A stretch of 64,000 nucleotides of DNA from Diploscapter coronatus (taxonomy: Eukaryota > Nematoda > Chromadorea > Rhabditida > Rhabditidae): assembly GCA_964036155.1 (NCBI GenBank), contig OZ038423.1, positions 52,901,249 to 52,965,248 on the forward strand, read 5' to 3'. The position numbers and the translations under genes were made by a program. Shown here piece after piece: positions 1 to 12,949 of this stretch. Below the pieces are notes generated by a model. The model searched no databases, was not told the DNA's origin, and worked only from the letters and a program-made list of their open reading frames with translations. Every line of letters begins with the position of its first letter. Position 1 is the stretch's first letter.

Positions 1-190
1 TTTTTTCGCAAAATTTTTAATTAGTAGAATATTTGAATTTGCTAGATTTTTCTTAGCGTTATTTTGAAAAAGGAACTAAACAAATAGTAGCTGAAATATA
101 TTTAGCGCATATTTTAAATATTTAAAGTTTGATTACTTATATTTCTGATGTCGAAATAACGGTACTATCGTCATATCGTTCCGATTTCAG

Positions 191-2214
191 CCCAAGAATC
201 TGACTGTGATGTTCATCTCCTCCCGCTGCTTGCCTTCCCTCTACGATCACTTCCTGTCTGGGGTCATGCTGAGTGGCAAGAGCCTTCTCTTCATTCAGGA
301 ACTCAAAACATACGGCAGAGCCAACGTCGAATTTCTCCAGGTATCTTTGGATATTTAATCATGAAATTAGTGGTAAACAAATAACTTCCGATTTGACTTA
401 TAAGATATCGGCTACAAGTACATGTCTCCCAAGGTTTTGAAGTGAGTATTTTCTTTCTCGTCTCCGTTTTGGAAGAATTGTACTCGCGACCTCAAATTTC
501 AATTCTATCTCTTCACTATGTATTTTTTCATTTTCAGCTTCAAACTCCTGTCGACAAACTGAATCGTTTGATGAATACGCTAAAGCAGGAACTCAGAAAA
601 TACTGCCTGGGTTTGTATTAAAAGAATCAATTGAACTTAAAGACGAGTTTAGAAGGAAACAAGCGAATAGTGGTTGCCTGCAAAGACGCAGTGGAGGCTG
701 GAAAGGTGTTTGACTATCTGAACAAGGCGCTGCCCCCATCCAAATTCAGCACCTACTCCATGTTCCTCGCCACTGTGTAAGTTAGTTCACCAAATAAAAA
801 ATCTATATTTTTTGTATCCCGCGATGAGTAAAGAATCAGTTGAATAGTGATAAAGTATTTTTGAAAAATTGTCAAAACCAAAACTTTCCATCTCTTTCTA
901 TCTCACACTGACAACATGAATTAATGTCGTATATTTTGATTGCACTTACACATTATTCTAATGAATCTTATCTATCGCGAATTTTCAATAATACTTGTTC
1001 AAATGAAACGATCAGTTTTGGAATAGCAACTCTTTCTAAATGATCCCAGAAATCAACATTACGTTGTATATTTGAGGAACGAGAAGACACCGGATTTGGA
1101 AGAGAATGAATTCACGATCTGGAGATGTGCGAGAGTGCGGAATGCAGTAGCCGTGTGCGACATGCCCACCTGCCAGCTGATTGTAGATGACGGACACAGG
1201 ACTTCCAAGGTAAATCGTCGCTTTTCCGAGAGTTTAACTATTTTATCTATGGACACTCTCATTTCCATTAACGAAGAACTTTTTCCTACGCTGGTTGCAA
1301 GTTATCAGTGGGTGGGGCTAATGCACTATACACTATCGGCTTTAGACCCATTTTAATCTAGCTTTCGAAACGAACTATTTGGTGCATATTCCTTCCCTTG
1401 TTCCTGATTATGAATAATTCCGTAACATTCTGGCTCATGTCGCGTCTCTGCTTCCTTTCGTTTAAGAATATGATAGAGTGATGGAATAAGTCAAACTTTT
1501 CACATTAAATTGGAGTTATTGATTTGATGGCAATTAGTGTTTGTCGTAATGTAGTAAACATTTTTTCTCCTTTTATTTTGATCTTTATTCGTTCCTCAAA
1601 TATTCTTTGCGACATTTATAAATCACCGATTCTAACAATTAACTTAATCGTCACAGAAGAATTTGGCTAGAGTCCATGGTAGTTCTGAGTCTATGAAATT
1701 ATTACCCTTTCGCTTTTTTAGATTTTCATTTTCTTCTAGTTCCAAGACCTAGTTAATTCTTCAAGAACATGCGTATTTAAAAAAAAAATCTTTTTAGGTG
1801 ATTTTCTACAGTCTGCCTCCAATCAATGATTTCAACATAATCATCGAATACTGCTACGGCTCTCTCAACAATCTCATGTATTCATTTTGAGTTTTTCAAG
1901 ATGGTTATTATTTTTCTTTCAGTTTTGACCCAATCAGTCTCTATATCTCTCCAACAAAAGACCTACAGTATGCAGAGAAGCTTTACCTGGTAATTCATTT
2001 TATTTCTTTCCGAGACAAATGTTTCCTAAAATTTTCATCCATATAAGTTACAAATCTGCTAAACTCTATCTGGAAAAATTAATGAAGAAAACAGTCAATT
2101 TTCTCATCAGTTTCTGATTTTATATTTCAGGCAGCTCATTATTACGGCGTGAAGGTACCTCAATTCATCCAGGAGATGCGAGAGAGTAGTGCCAACGACA
2201 ATTTGACAACTTAG
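191..2214 (+). CDS. 3' part of a multi-exon gene of unknown function, faintly BTB-like C-terminus
   Basis: I do not recognise this protein. Seven exons join in frame: 191-340, 538-610, 653-776, 1050-1209, 1798-1877, 1923-1989 and 2131-2214 (TAG). They total 738 bases or 245 residues. Every acceptor is a TTTCAG, TTTTAG or CCAG type, and the phases agree at every junction. The first visible exon follows a consensus acceptor at 181-190 and has no start codon, so the gene begins left of the window. The encoded sequence is mixed and soluble-looking, with no signal peptide or membrane segment. The last 60 residues (IIIEYCYGS, then a run resembling AEKLYLAAHYYGV) look faintly like the helical second half of a BTB/POZ fold. 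I give that reading low weight. A short open stretch at 405-434 breaks the frame if included and was left out. Confidence 0.6.
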
Positions 2215-2691
2215 ACAAGCAGACGGGTTAAAAAATATCGAAAATGGAAAGGCAACAATTGTAGATATTATTTATGTTGTACAGAGAAAATTAATCAATT
2301 TTGGGCTTTATCTCAAAGTATATACGTGTAGATAGCACTTTAATATTCCATATCAATCTGTCGATTTCTTTTTACTTTTTTCTCATTTTAAATTATGGTT
2401 ATACTCTCATTCACATCTGTGATCAATCAGCATACACGGATTCTTAAATTTAGAATAATTGTTCAATGAATTTCAATTGATTAATTCATCTAGTCTAGGA
2501 TAGTAATTTTAAATTCAACATTAACCACCTCAAAATATCCTTTTGTTATCATCGAAAACGACAATTTATATGGCTGATACATATTTCCTCAGTTTCTTGC
2601 AGTAATTTTCTGGAAGAATATTTCAGAAGCTCTAAATAATTTACAAACCATCTAGTCAATTGTATAACGAATGAATAAAAAATGATAGAAT
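2215..2691. other. intergenic, convergent 3' ends
   Basis: AT-rich DNA between two convergent genes. It should hold the 3' untranslated regions of the gene on the left and of the anion channel on the right. I see no open frame with splice support and no repeat. Confidence 0.5.
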
Positions 2692-5524
2692 TCATACAAA
2701 TAGACGACCAGCATATTTTGACCAGTACATGAATGCGAAAATGACGAATGAAGTCGAAAACAAATATCCTAAAATCGAATATTTTTTTCCTATCTGTGCA
2801 TAACAGGTAATTTCTATATGACAAGATAACGGGATGATGAAATCCTAAATTACGAGGCCCTTTCTATTAAATGACGTAGATCTTTTATCGTACTATGTAT
2901 CTCACTCTCGCCTTATGTCCTAAACTATAGCGCACATTCTCAGTCATTTAGTAGAAAGGCTTTCATGGTCTACTCATCTTGTCAAATAGAAATTGTCGCA
3001 TTGAGGCATTCGGAACTTCAATCTTAGAAAATTCCAGGATTTGAAATTCCTTTCAAAAATTTGTCAAACCTGACATTCCTAACACCACTATTTATTGCAC
3101 AATTAATCCACTCACTTGACATTCTGTCGATGTGCTCTGCCGCGCTCCAGACTTCATCACATTCATTCTGCTGCACTTCGCTTTTCTCCGATTTTTCCTC
3201 CGTGTCTTTGTCTTTCGGTAGCAAGGCTTCATTGCACTCTTTCAGCTTTTCCTATAGAATTTGCAAATTTATATAAAAAATATTATCTAATCGAAAATCA
3301 AAATTTAATCATGCCAAAACCTAATCAATCATGAAAATGGATGATTCGTAAAATTGATTTTGCCAAACTTAAGACGAGCAATTTTGTAAGTGTGGTGAAA
3401 ATCATTCCTAGAAGCTTTGATATGCCGCCAAAGCGTTCGCATAGGATGTGCTAATTTCTACGTATAATATATTCTTATCACCTAACCTTAACCAAATTCT
3501 GAGCCCTTGGTAATATTTAATTTAGTTTTTAATTAATTGGTATCAGTAATTACTCTAAAGATCTTACTATTGAGCTGATTGACGCTTTAGGCGTGAACCA
3601 CACCTCCTTTCCGCTTGAGTAGTGTTTTCGACAGTAATAAAATCCTAGAATTTCAAATAGGATTTTATTAAAAATAAAGCAATCTTACTGGGGTATTCAA
3701 AGGTCGAAATGAATGAGACAATGCCTAATTCGAGCACTGCAAAGAATGCGAAGCTGAGACACATTCCCAACCAGAGGTCCATTGCCTTTAGATAGTTAAC
3801 GCTTGGCATGTTGTGCTCCAGAGATGCTGCCTACAATGTTTTTGTTAATGATACTTTATGTAATTTGTAGGGGCCGCAAACTTCGCCTCCATGCATTTTT
3901 CCGTTGTTTCAAAAAGTGACCATTTGAACGCCCCAAAATAATAAGCAAGTACCCTTCAAAGTGGAGATGCATGAAAAGGGATAATTTCATTCGATGAACC
4001 ATTTAATAGAATGGTCTTATGTCAAAAATCATTTCGAAATTCCGGTGTTGTTTGATGTTAATGTCTGTTTTGTATAATAAAATCGTGTTCACTTTTCTAG
4101 GCTGCTTTTGGTGAGTTTTATCGGGCAATGATATTTTATCTTATTTTTTCTTCACGAGTATTTAGTTAGATCAAGATTAACTTGTTTGGATGGGAAATTC
4201 TAGGAAATTATTAATTTCGTAAACCCATTTGCGGCTCTTAGTAATTCACATTTGTTTGCACCTGAGTTATGATTGTCAGCAGAGTCAGTAATCCTAAGCT
4301 AACTCGAGCTGGAACTGCAGAGTGATGCATCCAGAAGGACAGACAGGATACGATCACAAGAAGAGCCGATGGAATGAATATGTGGAAAATGTAGTAGCTG
4401 GAAGTAGTCTAGTAGGTTGCATTACGATCTATTCTTACCCGCTTCTTCTATGGAATTCGATGGTCAATTGTATACAGGAATAAGTTCCAGTATTTGTGAT
4501 GCTTGAGCAATTGTTAATGCTGATATCAGAAATCTTGAAATTTGGCAAGGAGGATTTCAGCTTTGGATACAATTGGATTGGATCATTTTTCTTCCAAACG
4601 TAAGCTGAAATGTTCATTATTTTGTGAATAGGTCGGAAGTCGACTAACTGATGTCTTCTGTCGTGTAGCCATACGAGGCTATACTCAAGGGACATCGTTG
4701 CACATCTAGAGGATAATCCTGAATGAATTGCTGTTTGTCGTAACTTCTAGGATATTACATGCAGATACATAGGACATGAGATAACGAGACTGATTCGTTG
4801 CGAATAAGTGATACTTCCGTTTGGATAGATTCTTGCAAACACATTTGGCACATCGATCGAGTGCAGATGCGATTCCTTTTCTTCCTGAATTTGCGTCTGC
4901 CATCAGGCTATTAACTACTGTTACCTGAAAGAACGAATCAGGTTTCCAGATTTGTGAGATGTCTGTCAGAGTTATGTAATTCTCATCATTTCCTCCTATC
5001 TGAAAATTGTCATTTTCCTCGCCCAAAATGAGCCTCGGATCTGTCCATTTTTCACGAAACGTTAATTCGATCGAAATCTGCATCTCGGCAAAATCCAGAT
5101 TGGAGATACTGTAAATTCAAACATGTTTGTGAAAAGTGCAGTACCCACACCTTCGCAAATATATGTCTGTTTGAATCTCCGTTGGTTCGTATTCGCCTGA
5201 ATTAATTTGGCGGTTTACGATGTTCAATTTAAAAATGTCACCCTCTTCATTGATCACGATTGGTCGAATTCGTCTGTCGTAGCCGGATAAGTTGAAATTT
5301 AGAAGATTATCCAATTCATGGAAACTATTATTCGCAGTTCGATACCAATTATTAGCATATGTATTTTTAATTCTAAATCGAATATAAGCAGACTTAGGCA
5401 GGCTTTTAGCCGGAATGAGAAATTTTAGGGGAGAGGGTACGCTATAACTATTTTTCAATGGGAAAGTGATACATAGGGGGTACACAACAAGATTTTCGCT
5501 AACACACTTTGGCTTGAGCCCTAC
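2692..5524 (-). CDS. Cys-loop ligand-gated anion channel subunit (GluCl/glycine receptor type)
   Basis: Pentameric neurotransmitter-gated chloride channel subunit of the plasma membrane. Ten exons on the minus strand join in frame: 5524-5151, 5108-4925, 4884-4759, 4718-4649, 4604-4439, 4397-4262, 3830-3689, 3644-3568, 3251-3116 and 2768-2692, totalling 1488 bases. In order the protein shows the ligand-binding domain (LTFREKWTDPRL, IWKPDSFF), a perfect Cys-loop with 13 residues between the cysteines (CPMYLHDYPLDVQRC), and a second cysteine pair (CSSITNTGTYSC) typical of the GluCl/GlyR branch. It then shows M1 (YYIFHIFIPSALLVIVSC), M2 with the anion-selecting PAR motif (AVPARVSLGLLTLLTIITQ), M3, a short charged M3-M4 loop, and M4 ending in the stop. 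The start is not settled. ATGCAT before a GTAAGT donor at 5568-5573 would give a first exon in phase but without a convincing signal peptide. The ligand cannot be read from sequence. Confidence 0.92.
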
Positions 5525-6746
5525 CTATGTCTGAATATAAAAAATAAAGAAAGATTATTTTACTTACATGCATAACGATATCAACTCAAAAATATAGTTG
5601 TAGAATTTCATAAATCAGTTATTCAATCGGACGCCGAGTTGCCATAGAAAAAGTGGAAATGTGATGAATAGAGGTTTGAAATAAATGGAAATGTGCTTGC
5701 AGTAGGGAAGGAGAAAGGCGACAAATGCAGCAGATATGAGGAAATGAAAGTGCGAGAAAGCAAGAGTGAGTGAGAAAATTGAATTTCATCGAGAATTCAA
5801 CCAGAGAAACGGCTAAGTGTGGGTGACTTGGCATGGGTTTTTATTCACAAACAAACACTTCCATTATTATTCTTTCTTTTATTAAATAATTTCAGATGGG
5901 ATAAAATAACGCTAAAATAAGTTAAATAAAAATCTCAAGCAGTGTTAAAACGAATCAAGATAATTGGATATTGCCATGAAGAAAAAATAATTGCGATCCT
6001 AGACAACTAATTTTATCTATTCTCACCGTAATTGTCAATCAATAATTTCATAGGTAGAATCATTTCTAAGCCAGCATCTTAGAAATTCAATAAAATTCAA
6101 CTGAAAGATGAAATTGTTATTATGTAAAGGAAAAGTATAGTTGGAAAGACAATAGCTTCGAGAAAACAACCAAAGAATTAACCAGTTTAATAATGCTTAG
6201 GAGCAGAATAATGAAGCTGACTCATTCAAGTAAAACTCATAAATAAATTCATTAGAGATATTTAGCGATGTTGAAACTCAACCTATACTTCACAGCTCGC
6301 AACTCAGCTCATTTTTGATTTAACTAAGTAGAAGTTGTCTATCAAAAGCAGCTCTTCAAGTTGGTGATTTGAAGTTAATCTTCCTTCTAACAAATCACTT
6401 TAGATGGCTGAGTTTAAGTTGAATTTTTCAACAAATCATATGCATTCCTGATTAGATGTAACCTTGAATCAATCATTCTTCAACAATCTGCTCATAGCGA
6501 GTGGCACACAATGACATAAAATTGCACAAACATATTCGCTAATAAAATATGCAATTCACAACAAGAATAGATCGAAGAAATAGCTCACTGACTAATTACG
6601 CAATGTAAAGAGGTACTGCTGAAATCCATAAGATAATTGATTATTGCGAAAAAAAATTATTTTTTAAATAATAAGGAACTAAATATTATGGATTTTAGCA
6701 TAGATAATTGAAACTAGATCTCACAACAATGAACCTAAGCGAAGTC
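5525..6746. other. intergenic / 5' region of the anion channel gene
   Basis: AT-rich stretch between two genes on the same (minus) strand. It probably contains the first exon and promoter of the anion channel and the 3' untranslated region of the secreted-protein gene at 6747. The open frame at about 5619-5834 is pyrimidine-rich on the minus strand and has no family resemblance, so I do not call it a gene. I see no repeat. Confidence 0.5.
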
Positions 6747-9700
6747 TCACAATTTGCTATAATAGTACTCTTCACATTTTCGCATGTAGTCAGCCGTATC
6801 GGAGCATTGCAATTCGGGATAGTAATTCTCGATGAATTCACAATGTGCTGAAAATGATGTTAATCAATCTGATTTATTCACTCCCATATAACTCTATGAC
6901 TTACTTGTGGCAAACTCAATTGCATCTAGGATTCCAAATTGTCTTGCAAAAGATCGAATATTCAGACAATGAGCTCTGCTCGGCTGGAACGGTATCTAAA
7001 TAACGGCTACTGGTTGAAAGAAATTCAAATCTTTGTTCAACCTTCTTTTTATACTTCTTGACTGGTAAATCGACATAATTTCGCTCTCTGGACTTTCGCT
7101 CCCTCATAATTCGTTCTCTGCTTCGTGAAGACGATCGTCTGCGAAGAGGATAGGAGTTGGCAGGTGTGGTTGTCGTTATCTGCAATTGTCACATTTCAAT
7201 TACTGACCATCGTGCAATATTCACCTCATCCCACTGTGCACGTCCATCCTCCTGCTCTGTGTCTTCCTCTCCTCCCTTCCGTCTGTCTTCCTCCTCCTCT
7301 TTCATCTGTTTCCTTTGCATCCGTCTTCTGTTTCTACTCCTTATCTTCATCAATCGTCTCCTCTCCCTGCTCCTTTTCATTTCCCTCTCCCGCTCCTCCT
7401 CCTCCTCTCGTTGCTTCTCCATCCTTTCATCCTCGATTCTCCGTTCCTCTTCCAGTTGTCGTCTCAATTCAGCTCGTTTCCTTCGTCGTTCTTCTTCTCG
7501 CTCTTCCGAACTTCTCTGAAATATAGATGCGTTAATCAATTCACTTTAGCCACAAGTAAATAGCATACCAATCTCTGCCTCTTGATCGTTATCCTTCGCA
7601 TTTGCTTTCCTTCGGAATTATCTTCGAAGTTCTCGAGTTCATCATTCACTTTATCCTTTGCGTATTTCTACAATGATGTTCTTCATGCCAATTTCCATTC
7701 AAGCCAACTCTTACCCCATGTCGTTCATGTCGCTTGTCCTTTTCGTCATCCACGTTGTATGTCATCGCTGCATGGACTCTTCTTCGTTTCATTCCACCTT
7801 CCAGAAGTCTCTTGTGCAATTTCCTCCTCTCCAATTCAACGTCAACTTCCTTAATCATATCAGAAATTTAGTGATCCCATCATAGAGAGATACCGAATCA
7901 TCAGCAAATTCGTTGAACTCGCTGACAAATCTATCAGAAGCTCGTCGTGCAACAGGAGGCTAAAAATTATTTAATTTTTTCTAAAACAGATTCACTAACG
8001 TCATTTTCAGCCATTCTCCTTCGTGGATAATACTCTCCATTATCGTCATCCAATGGCACCTAGAATTAAATTGCACCCAATATTTTGCAAACAAAATTCA
8101 CCTTTAGTCTTCTGATAGTCTTTCTCTTTCTGTTCCTCAAAACCTTCTTTGGTTTGCGTGGAATTTCCTCGTCGTCCTATACAAACCACTATTAAATTTC
8201 GCAAATCTATATTTCAATCTACCTCCATTTCCCTGTCTTCTCTATTCCTCAGATCCTCTTCCCTGTGTCTGCTTCTTCTTTCTACAGGTTCTTGATCTTC
8301 AGTTTCAGTGTTGTCTTGATATTCCTCATGCCGATCCGGATAATGTTTATCGACAGGAATTCTGGCCAATGTAGATTTGTACTTCTAATGTTTTATTCCA
8401 GTTATTCTTTCATCTTGTATTGATCTACCTTATTTCCATCGAATTGGACCGGTCTTCTTGTCACAGTGACTTCTTCAGCGTATAATTCAGTTTGTTCTGT
8501 CTGCTCAGAAACAGGTGGTTGTTGAGTTGTGAACAATGAACTTCCCTGAAGTTTGATAACTCGTGAGTTGTTTCATGCAATTAGTAAATTATCAGAATTA
8601 TTCGATATTGCACTTTACAGAAAACTATATCTTTGCACAGTTTTGGAAGTAATGCCGGTAGAAATTTCGGTTGAATGCACATGTCTACTGATTAACAAGA
8701 GCTTGCCTAATATCATATCACGTTTTTTGCTAATTTGTTCATTAATAGGGATTTTCAAATATCCTGATCGCGACTCTGAAGTCAAAAAGTGCAAACGTGA
8801 CCTTCCTGATCCTGGGTAGCCATATAACTCATATAATTGTTTGATGCAGTTAAGAAGTAGCATACGAAAATGGGAAAAAATTAAAGTATGCAAATTTTGC
8901 ATTCCAAAAGTTCTCTAAATCTCATTTTCTCATGCTATTTCTCGGGTCGATCAACAGCTTTATGAATGCCGAAGATCAGGAAGGGACCATTTACACATTT
9001 CGACTCTAGAGTCGTGATCAGGACATTCGAAAGTCTTAACTGATGAAAAAATAAATCAAAAACTGTATAGACGTGTGAAATTAGATGAGCTCTTCGTGTA
9101 AGAATAGACGATAAAACTAATGAAATTATTAAAAGTAAATATATATAAAAGGCAAAATTAATCTGCAATAGATAGATAATTTTCAGTACAAGTACGGTAC
9201 CTGAATTGACAGAGGCTGGACGAATTGTCTATTTTTGGAGCCGTACACTCTGAAAATGAACGAATTAGTTGTAGTCTATGGGAAATTTCAAACTTAGGCG
9301 ATCGTTCATAATCAGACTGGGGCAGTTGTACTCTGTGATGGTAGGAGATTCTTTGAGAAGACAAAGTGGGCTGAGTGGTGAAAGCCCTGGTAGGAATTGT
9401 GCGAGTTGGGTAGATCTATATTAGTTTTCGATATGGAAGATCTGTGCAATTTTTGACAAATTTATACCATGTTTCCCATTTATTCCCATCTTTTTAAATT
9501 ACAATACTCAGGAGTTGATCGAATTTTGGAGTTGGTTCACTACTTTATGCAAACTTTGTCTCTTCATTATTTCTGCAGTTTTTCATGGTGGAGTGTGGAA
9601 GGAATGAAAAATTTCGCAGAATGCTCATATTTAGAACAAGACATACAATGACGGTAAAAGTTTGGAACGATTATGATTATGCATGGAGCCTGATATGCTC

Positions 9701-12480
9701 AATTATAGCTGGTTAATTTGGATGAAATTTTGCACATTCATCCTACTCATTGTGAGTTCGTTCCATATTTTATTCGAATTAGCTGCTCACGATAAGTTGT
9801 TATATCAGATTACATTCGTAATCATAACTGCCTCAAACTTTTGACCGGCAGTGTAAATTCATTTTCTTAGCCATTAATTACCGTAAATTTCCTAGTCGTA
9901 TCTTCGGCAACTTGGAATAGATTGATGGGAGGAGGGAATGTTGGAGGCGAGAATGAGTGCGAGACTGAATCAACCATGACCACCTGAAAATTTACGTTTC
10001 ATTGAATGAATCTGTCTCTATGCTATCATACAGGCTTGGATGTAGTATCCGTGGGGAATGCAGATGGGGTTGTCGAGGGAGGAGGAGTGGGAGCTGCAGT
10101 GTAAATGATTGTATCCTTGCTCAGAATGGGCACTCCAATGGGTGGATGAGCATCCGTCAGAGTGGGTACATTGGGGATTTGAGCTGAAGGCACCGAGGAC
10201 AAAGTTGGCAATGGCATTCCTGCTACTGGAGGCAGAATGTAGACTGGTTCGTAGTAGCTGAGATCATAACAGTTTGGAAGTAGTTCGAAGTTAGAACTCA
10301 TACGTCTTTCCATCTCGAACGACTTGCTGATAGGCTAATCGAGGCGTAGGAGGAGTCATATGAGGAGGAGGAGATACAGTCGTTCTGAATATTCTTTTCA
10401 CGTAAAAATCGTCTTTTGTTTCCTTTTATTTCTGTAGATAAGATCTCAAAGCTGCGCCTCTCCCAAAAACGCGTTTATGGTAGAAACGTAGCAGTTTGAA
10501 ATCGAATTTTTTCTCTGCTTTTCAGGTATATACTTTAGATGGTGGAATTATTACGTTTCCTGAATGAATGACATTGGAGGGAAGAACGTTGGCAGAGGAG
10601 CGATAGGAGATATAGTTGATTGCTGCTGGTTGCTGGCAGGTGTAGGTTGCTTGAAGATGCTGAAACACACAAATTGTAAACTATCACATCTTTAATTTTA
10701 AGACCTGTTGAGTGATATCAGGCCATCGTCTTCATCGTATTCTTCCTTAGGCTCCTTTCTGTGCTTTCTTCTTCGCTTCGTCTTCTTCTGGTGTGGCTTA
10801 GCCTGTGTGAAGCTGCCCGAAGTGTCGTATTCTTCCTCATCATCATTTTCTGAATGATCGTCCATTTCTTCGTATTTCTTCTTTCTAAATCAACAAGTTC
10901 AAATTGTTGTGTCAGATAGACAATAGCTCTACTTCGTAACGATCCATGGTTTTATAGTGCTTTTATCTTCTTTCTCCTCCTTCTCTTCGTCAATGTAGCC
11001 GGCATCTTCTGCGATTTGCGTCATAATGTCAGCCGGCAGTCGGAATAAACTGAATGTTGAACTTTGAAAATTATTTATCTAATTCAGTTATCTCGAATTT
11101 AAAAAATCGTAATTGATAAAATGATGATCTTATTGCCAAAAGCTGCTGATAAGTTGAAATAAAATTACAGGGTGGTCGTAATTATAGCGGCATCAATTAA
11201 AATATTCCAAATACTTTTCAAAGAAACTGTTATTTCTTCTTTACAAAAATGGCTAGTATGTAAACTACGATATCCATTGTCCCTTAATCAAGAAAAAATC
11301 GCATGGAATATCAGTTATTCGGTTTAAATTTGGTCCATACAAAATGAATATGTAAGTGCTACTATAATTATGGCCCACCCTGTATGCACAAATTCGAATA
11401 TTTAAAATGCGTATTGCGTAATTTTCAATTTGTCGTCAATATCCTCATGGAATCACTAAAGTGTCTCTAAATTGGCTGCTAACAAGGACTAATTCCTTTT
11501 CGTGAAAAATTGTCATTTATGCTGTCTCAATTGATTGGTAACCGACAATGTTGTCAACGCGCAAAAAGAGGTTATTCGATCATAGAGAGAGAGCAAGCGA
11601 ACTCTGGCAACTCCACGACGAAATAGTGTATACAGTGAAGAGAGCCAGGAACATAGTTAAAGCGTTTCCTCTGCATGTGCAAGCTTCCGATGACCTTTTC
11701 CGCGCTAATAATATCATCTATTTGCAATTTTCTATTTTATGTTTACATAAATCGTGTCATTTAGTCCATTTTTATATACCTGTAGAGTTTATCATCAGCA
11801 GCCTCCCTTTCCTCAGGTTTTGTGCTGTTTTTGTTGGCCGCATCCATGGCAGCTTTGGGGAGTTTGGACATGGCTTCAATCGTGCCCTGCAATATCACTG
11901 CTTTTTCATTCCTATTCCAACATAGTCTTCCCCCACCCCTTTGACCCATCCCCAGTTCAACATCCCTTTCCCCACGCATCCAGTTATCCAGTCCCGTCTT
12001 CCCTTTCTTCTTTCTAATTGACTCCTACTTTGCGCATTGTACACAAAGTTAACGCTTCAGTAACTTTATGCAGTCGAAGCCGGCATCCAAATTACTGCAA
12101 ACCGCCTCGGATCTGTGGATCTGTGCAAATGGCTGTGCATTTCGGCGAAAGTTACAAAATTGGACGAAGTCTTTCAGAAGCATTGCTGCAAACTTTTCTC
12201 ACTCAAAATGGACTGACTGGTTCGAGCGAAAGTACGAAGTTCGAAAATTTCAAATAAATCTGGTATTGTCGCGTAAAGAACGAATTCGAATTTATCATCC
12301 AAAAATAGAAACCACGACGACTTCAATAAGCCGTTTCTTCAATACAGTAGACATTAGATAACTTCCCCTTTATAGAAAATGATCACGAACCTTGACAAGC
12401 TGTTTGACATCAAGAAAATGCTCTTCATCGGCCAAACAGCCCAAGACAAAGAGAGAGACCGCCAAATATAGCTGTCTCAT
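6747..12480 (-). CDS. secreted, charged low-complexity protein with a C-terminal cysteine module
   Basis: I do not recognise the family. Twenty-one minus-strand exons join in frame to 2514 bases, 837 residues: 12480-12391, 11886-11780, 11049-10933, 10884-10705, 10659-10555, 10384-10304, 10257-10032, 9983-9882, 9415-9294, 9249-9201, 8545-8429, 8384-8223, 8176-8102, 8059-8000, 7959-7894, 7849-7715, 7667-7569, 7515-7225, 7179-7042, 6995-6905 and 6847-6747. It starts with a signal peptide (MRQLYLAVSLFVLGCLA). Acidic and lysine-rich segments follow, then a Pro/Thr/Ser/Tyr-rich middle, a long Arg/Glu-rich coiled-coil-like block (7225-7515) and an RS-like patch. The end is a conserved-looking module with four cysteines (AHCLNIRSFARQFG, ATTHCEFIENYYPELQC, MRKC). 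An extracellular or cuticle-matrix role is a guess. The Arg/Glu block alone would look nuclear, but the signal peptide argues against that. Two introns carry miniature elements. Confidence 0.75.
9644..9855. mobile_element. Tc1/mariner-like miniature inverted-repeat element
   Basis: About 210 bases inside an intron of the secreted-protein gene. The ends are inverted repeats of about 35-45 bases: the left end reads CAATGACGGTAAAAGTTTGG, and the right end read on the other strand is CACTGCCGGTCAAAAGTTTG. Both ends abut TA. The core does not code for a transposase. The ends resemble Tc1-family termini. Confidence 0.75.
11166..11384. mobile_element. miniature inverted-repeat element, family 2, copy 1
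   Basis: About 215 bases in the 730-base intron 11050-11779 of the secreted-protein gene. The ends are inverted repeats (CAGGGTGGTCGTAATTATAG on the left; CAGGGTGGGCCATAATTATAG-like on the opposite strand at the right), and both are flanked by TA. A second copy lies at 24275-24494. It has no coding capacity. Confidence 0.8.
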
Positions 12481-12539
12481 CTGAAACGATATTAGTTTTC
12501 AGTCAGATTCCTAGAGTTCCGATAAAAATACGAGTTCAA

Positions 12540-12949
12540 TATAGAGTGGTAGGCGAAAGTATCCGATCGCACATAGAACCCTGAGTATGCAGTAGCACAC
12601 AAACGTTTGGAGCATTGCGTGATTTTAGATATGCTACGTTTATGTATTTTAGCGAATCAATTCTTCTGAAATTTTCAATTTGGAAATGACATTGAATCGA
12701 ATAATCCTTCAAGTCCATCCAGATTGCTACATCAAAATAAACTTTGCAGAAAAAAATAGTGTATTGGTCCAAACTCTCGTGTCATACTGTCTATTCTAAA
12801 CATTTGTAGTAATTCAATTCGGTGAATTGGCATGGGTAAGGTAACACAAGCATTGTCAAGCAAAGTTTTAGTAAATTAGACCACTACAAATATCTAAACC
12901 AGGTATTCAAATCTTCATAAACGATCAGAAACTTTTATCCGCAACTGTA
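12540..12949. mobile_element. Tc1/mariner-like miniature element
   Basis: About 410 bases just upstream of the secreted-protein gene start. The left end (GAGTGGTAGGCGAAAGTATC) and the reverse of the right end (CAGTTGCGGATAAAAGTTTC) are imperfect inverted repeats, each next to TA. It has no transposase frame. It is less well matched than the element at 9644-9855. Confidence 0.55.

Noticed and set aside
405..443. Possible exon encoding IGYKYMSPK in the first gene
   Set aside because: It has an AAG acceptor and its phase does not match either neighbour, while joining 340 directly to 538 keeps the frame.
7125..7563. Long plus-strand open frames rich in Pro, Ser and Leu
   Set aside because: They are the antisense of the Arg/Glu-rich exon 7225-7515 of the minus-strand secreted-protein gene.
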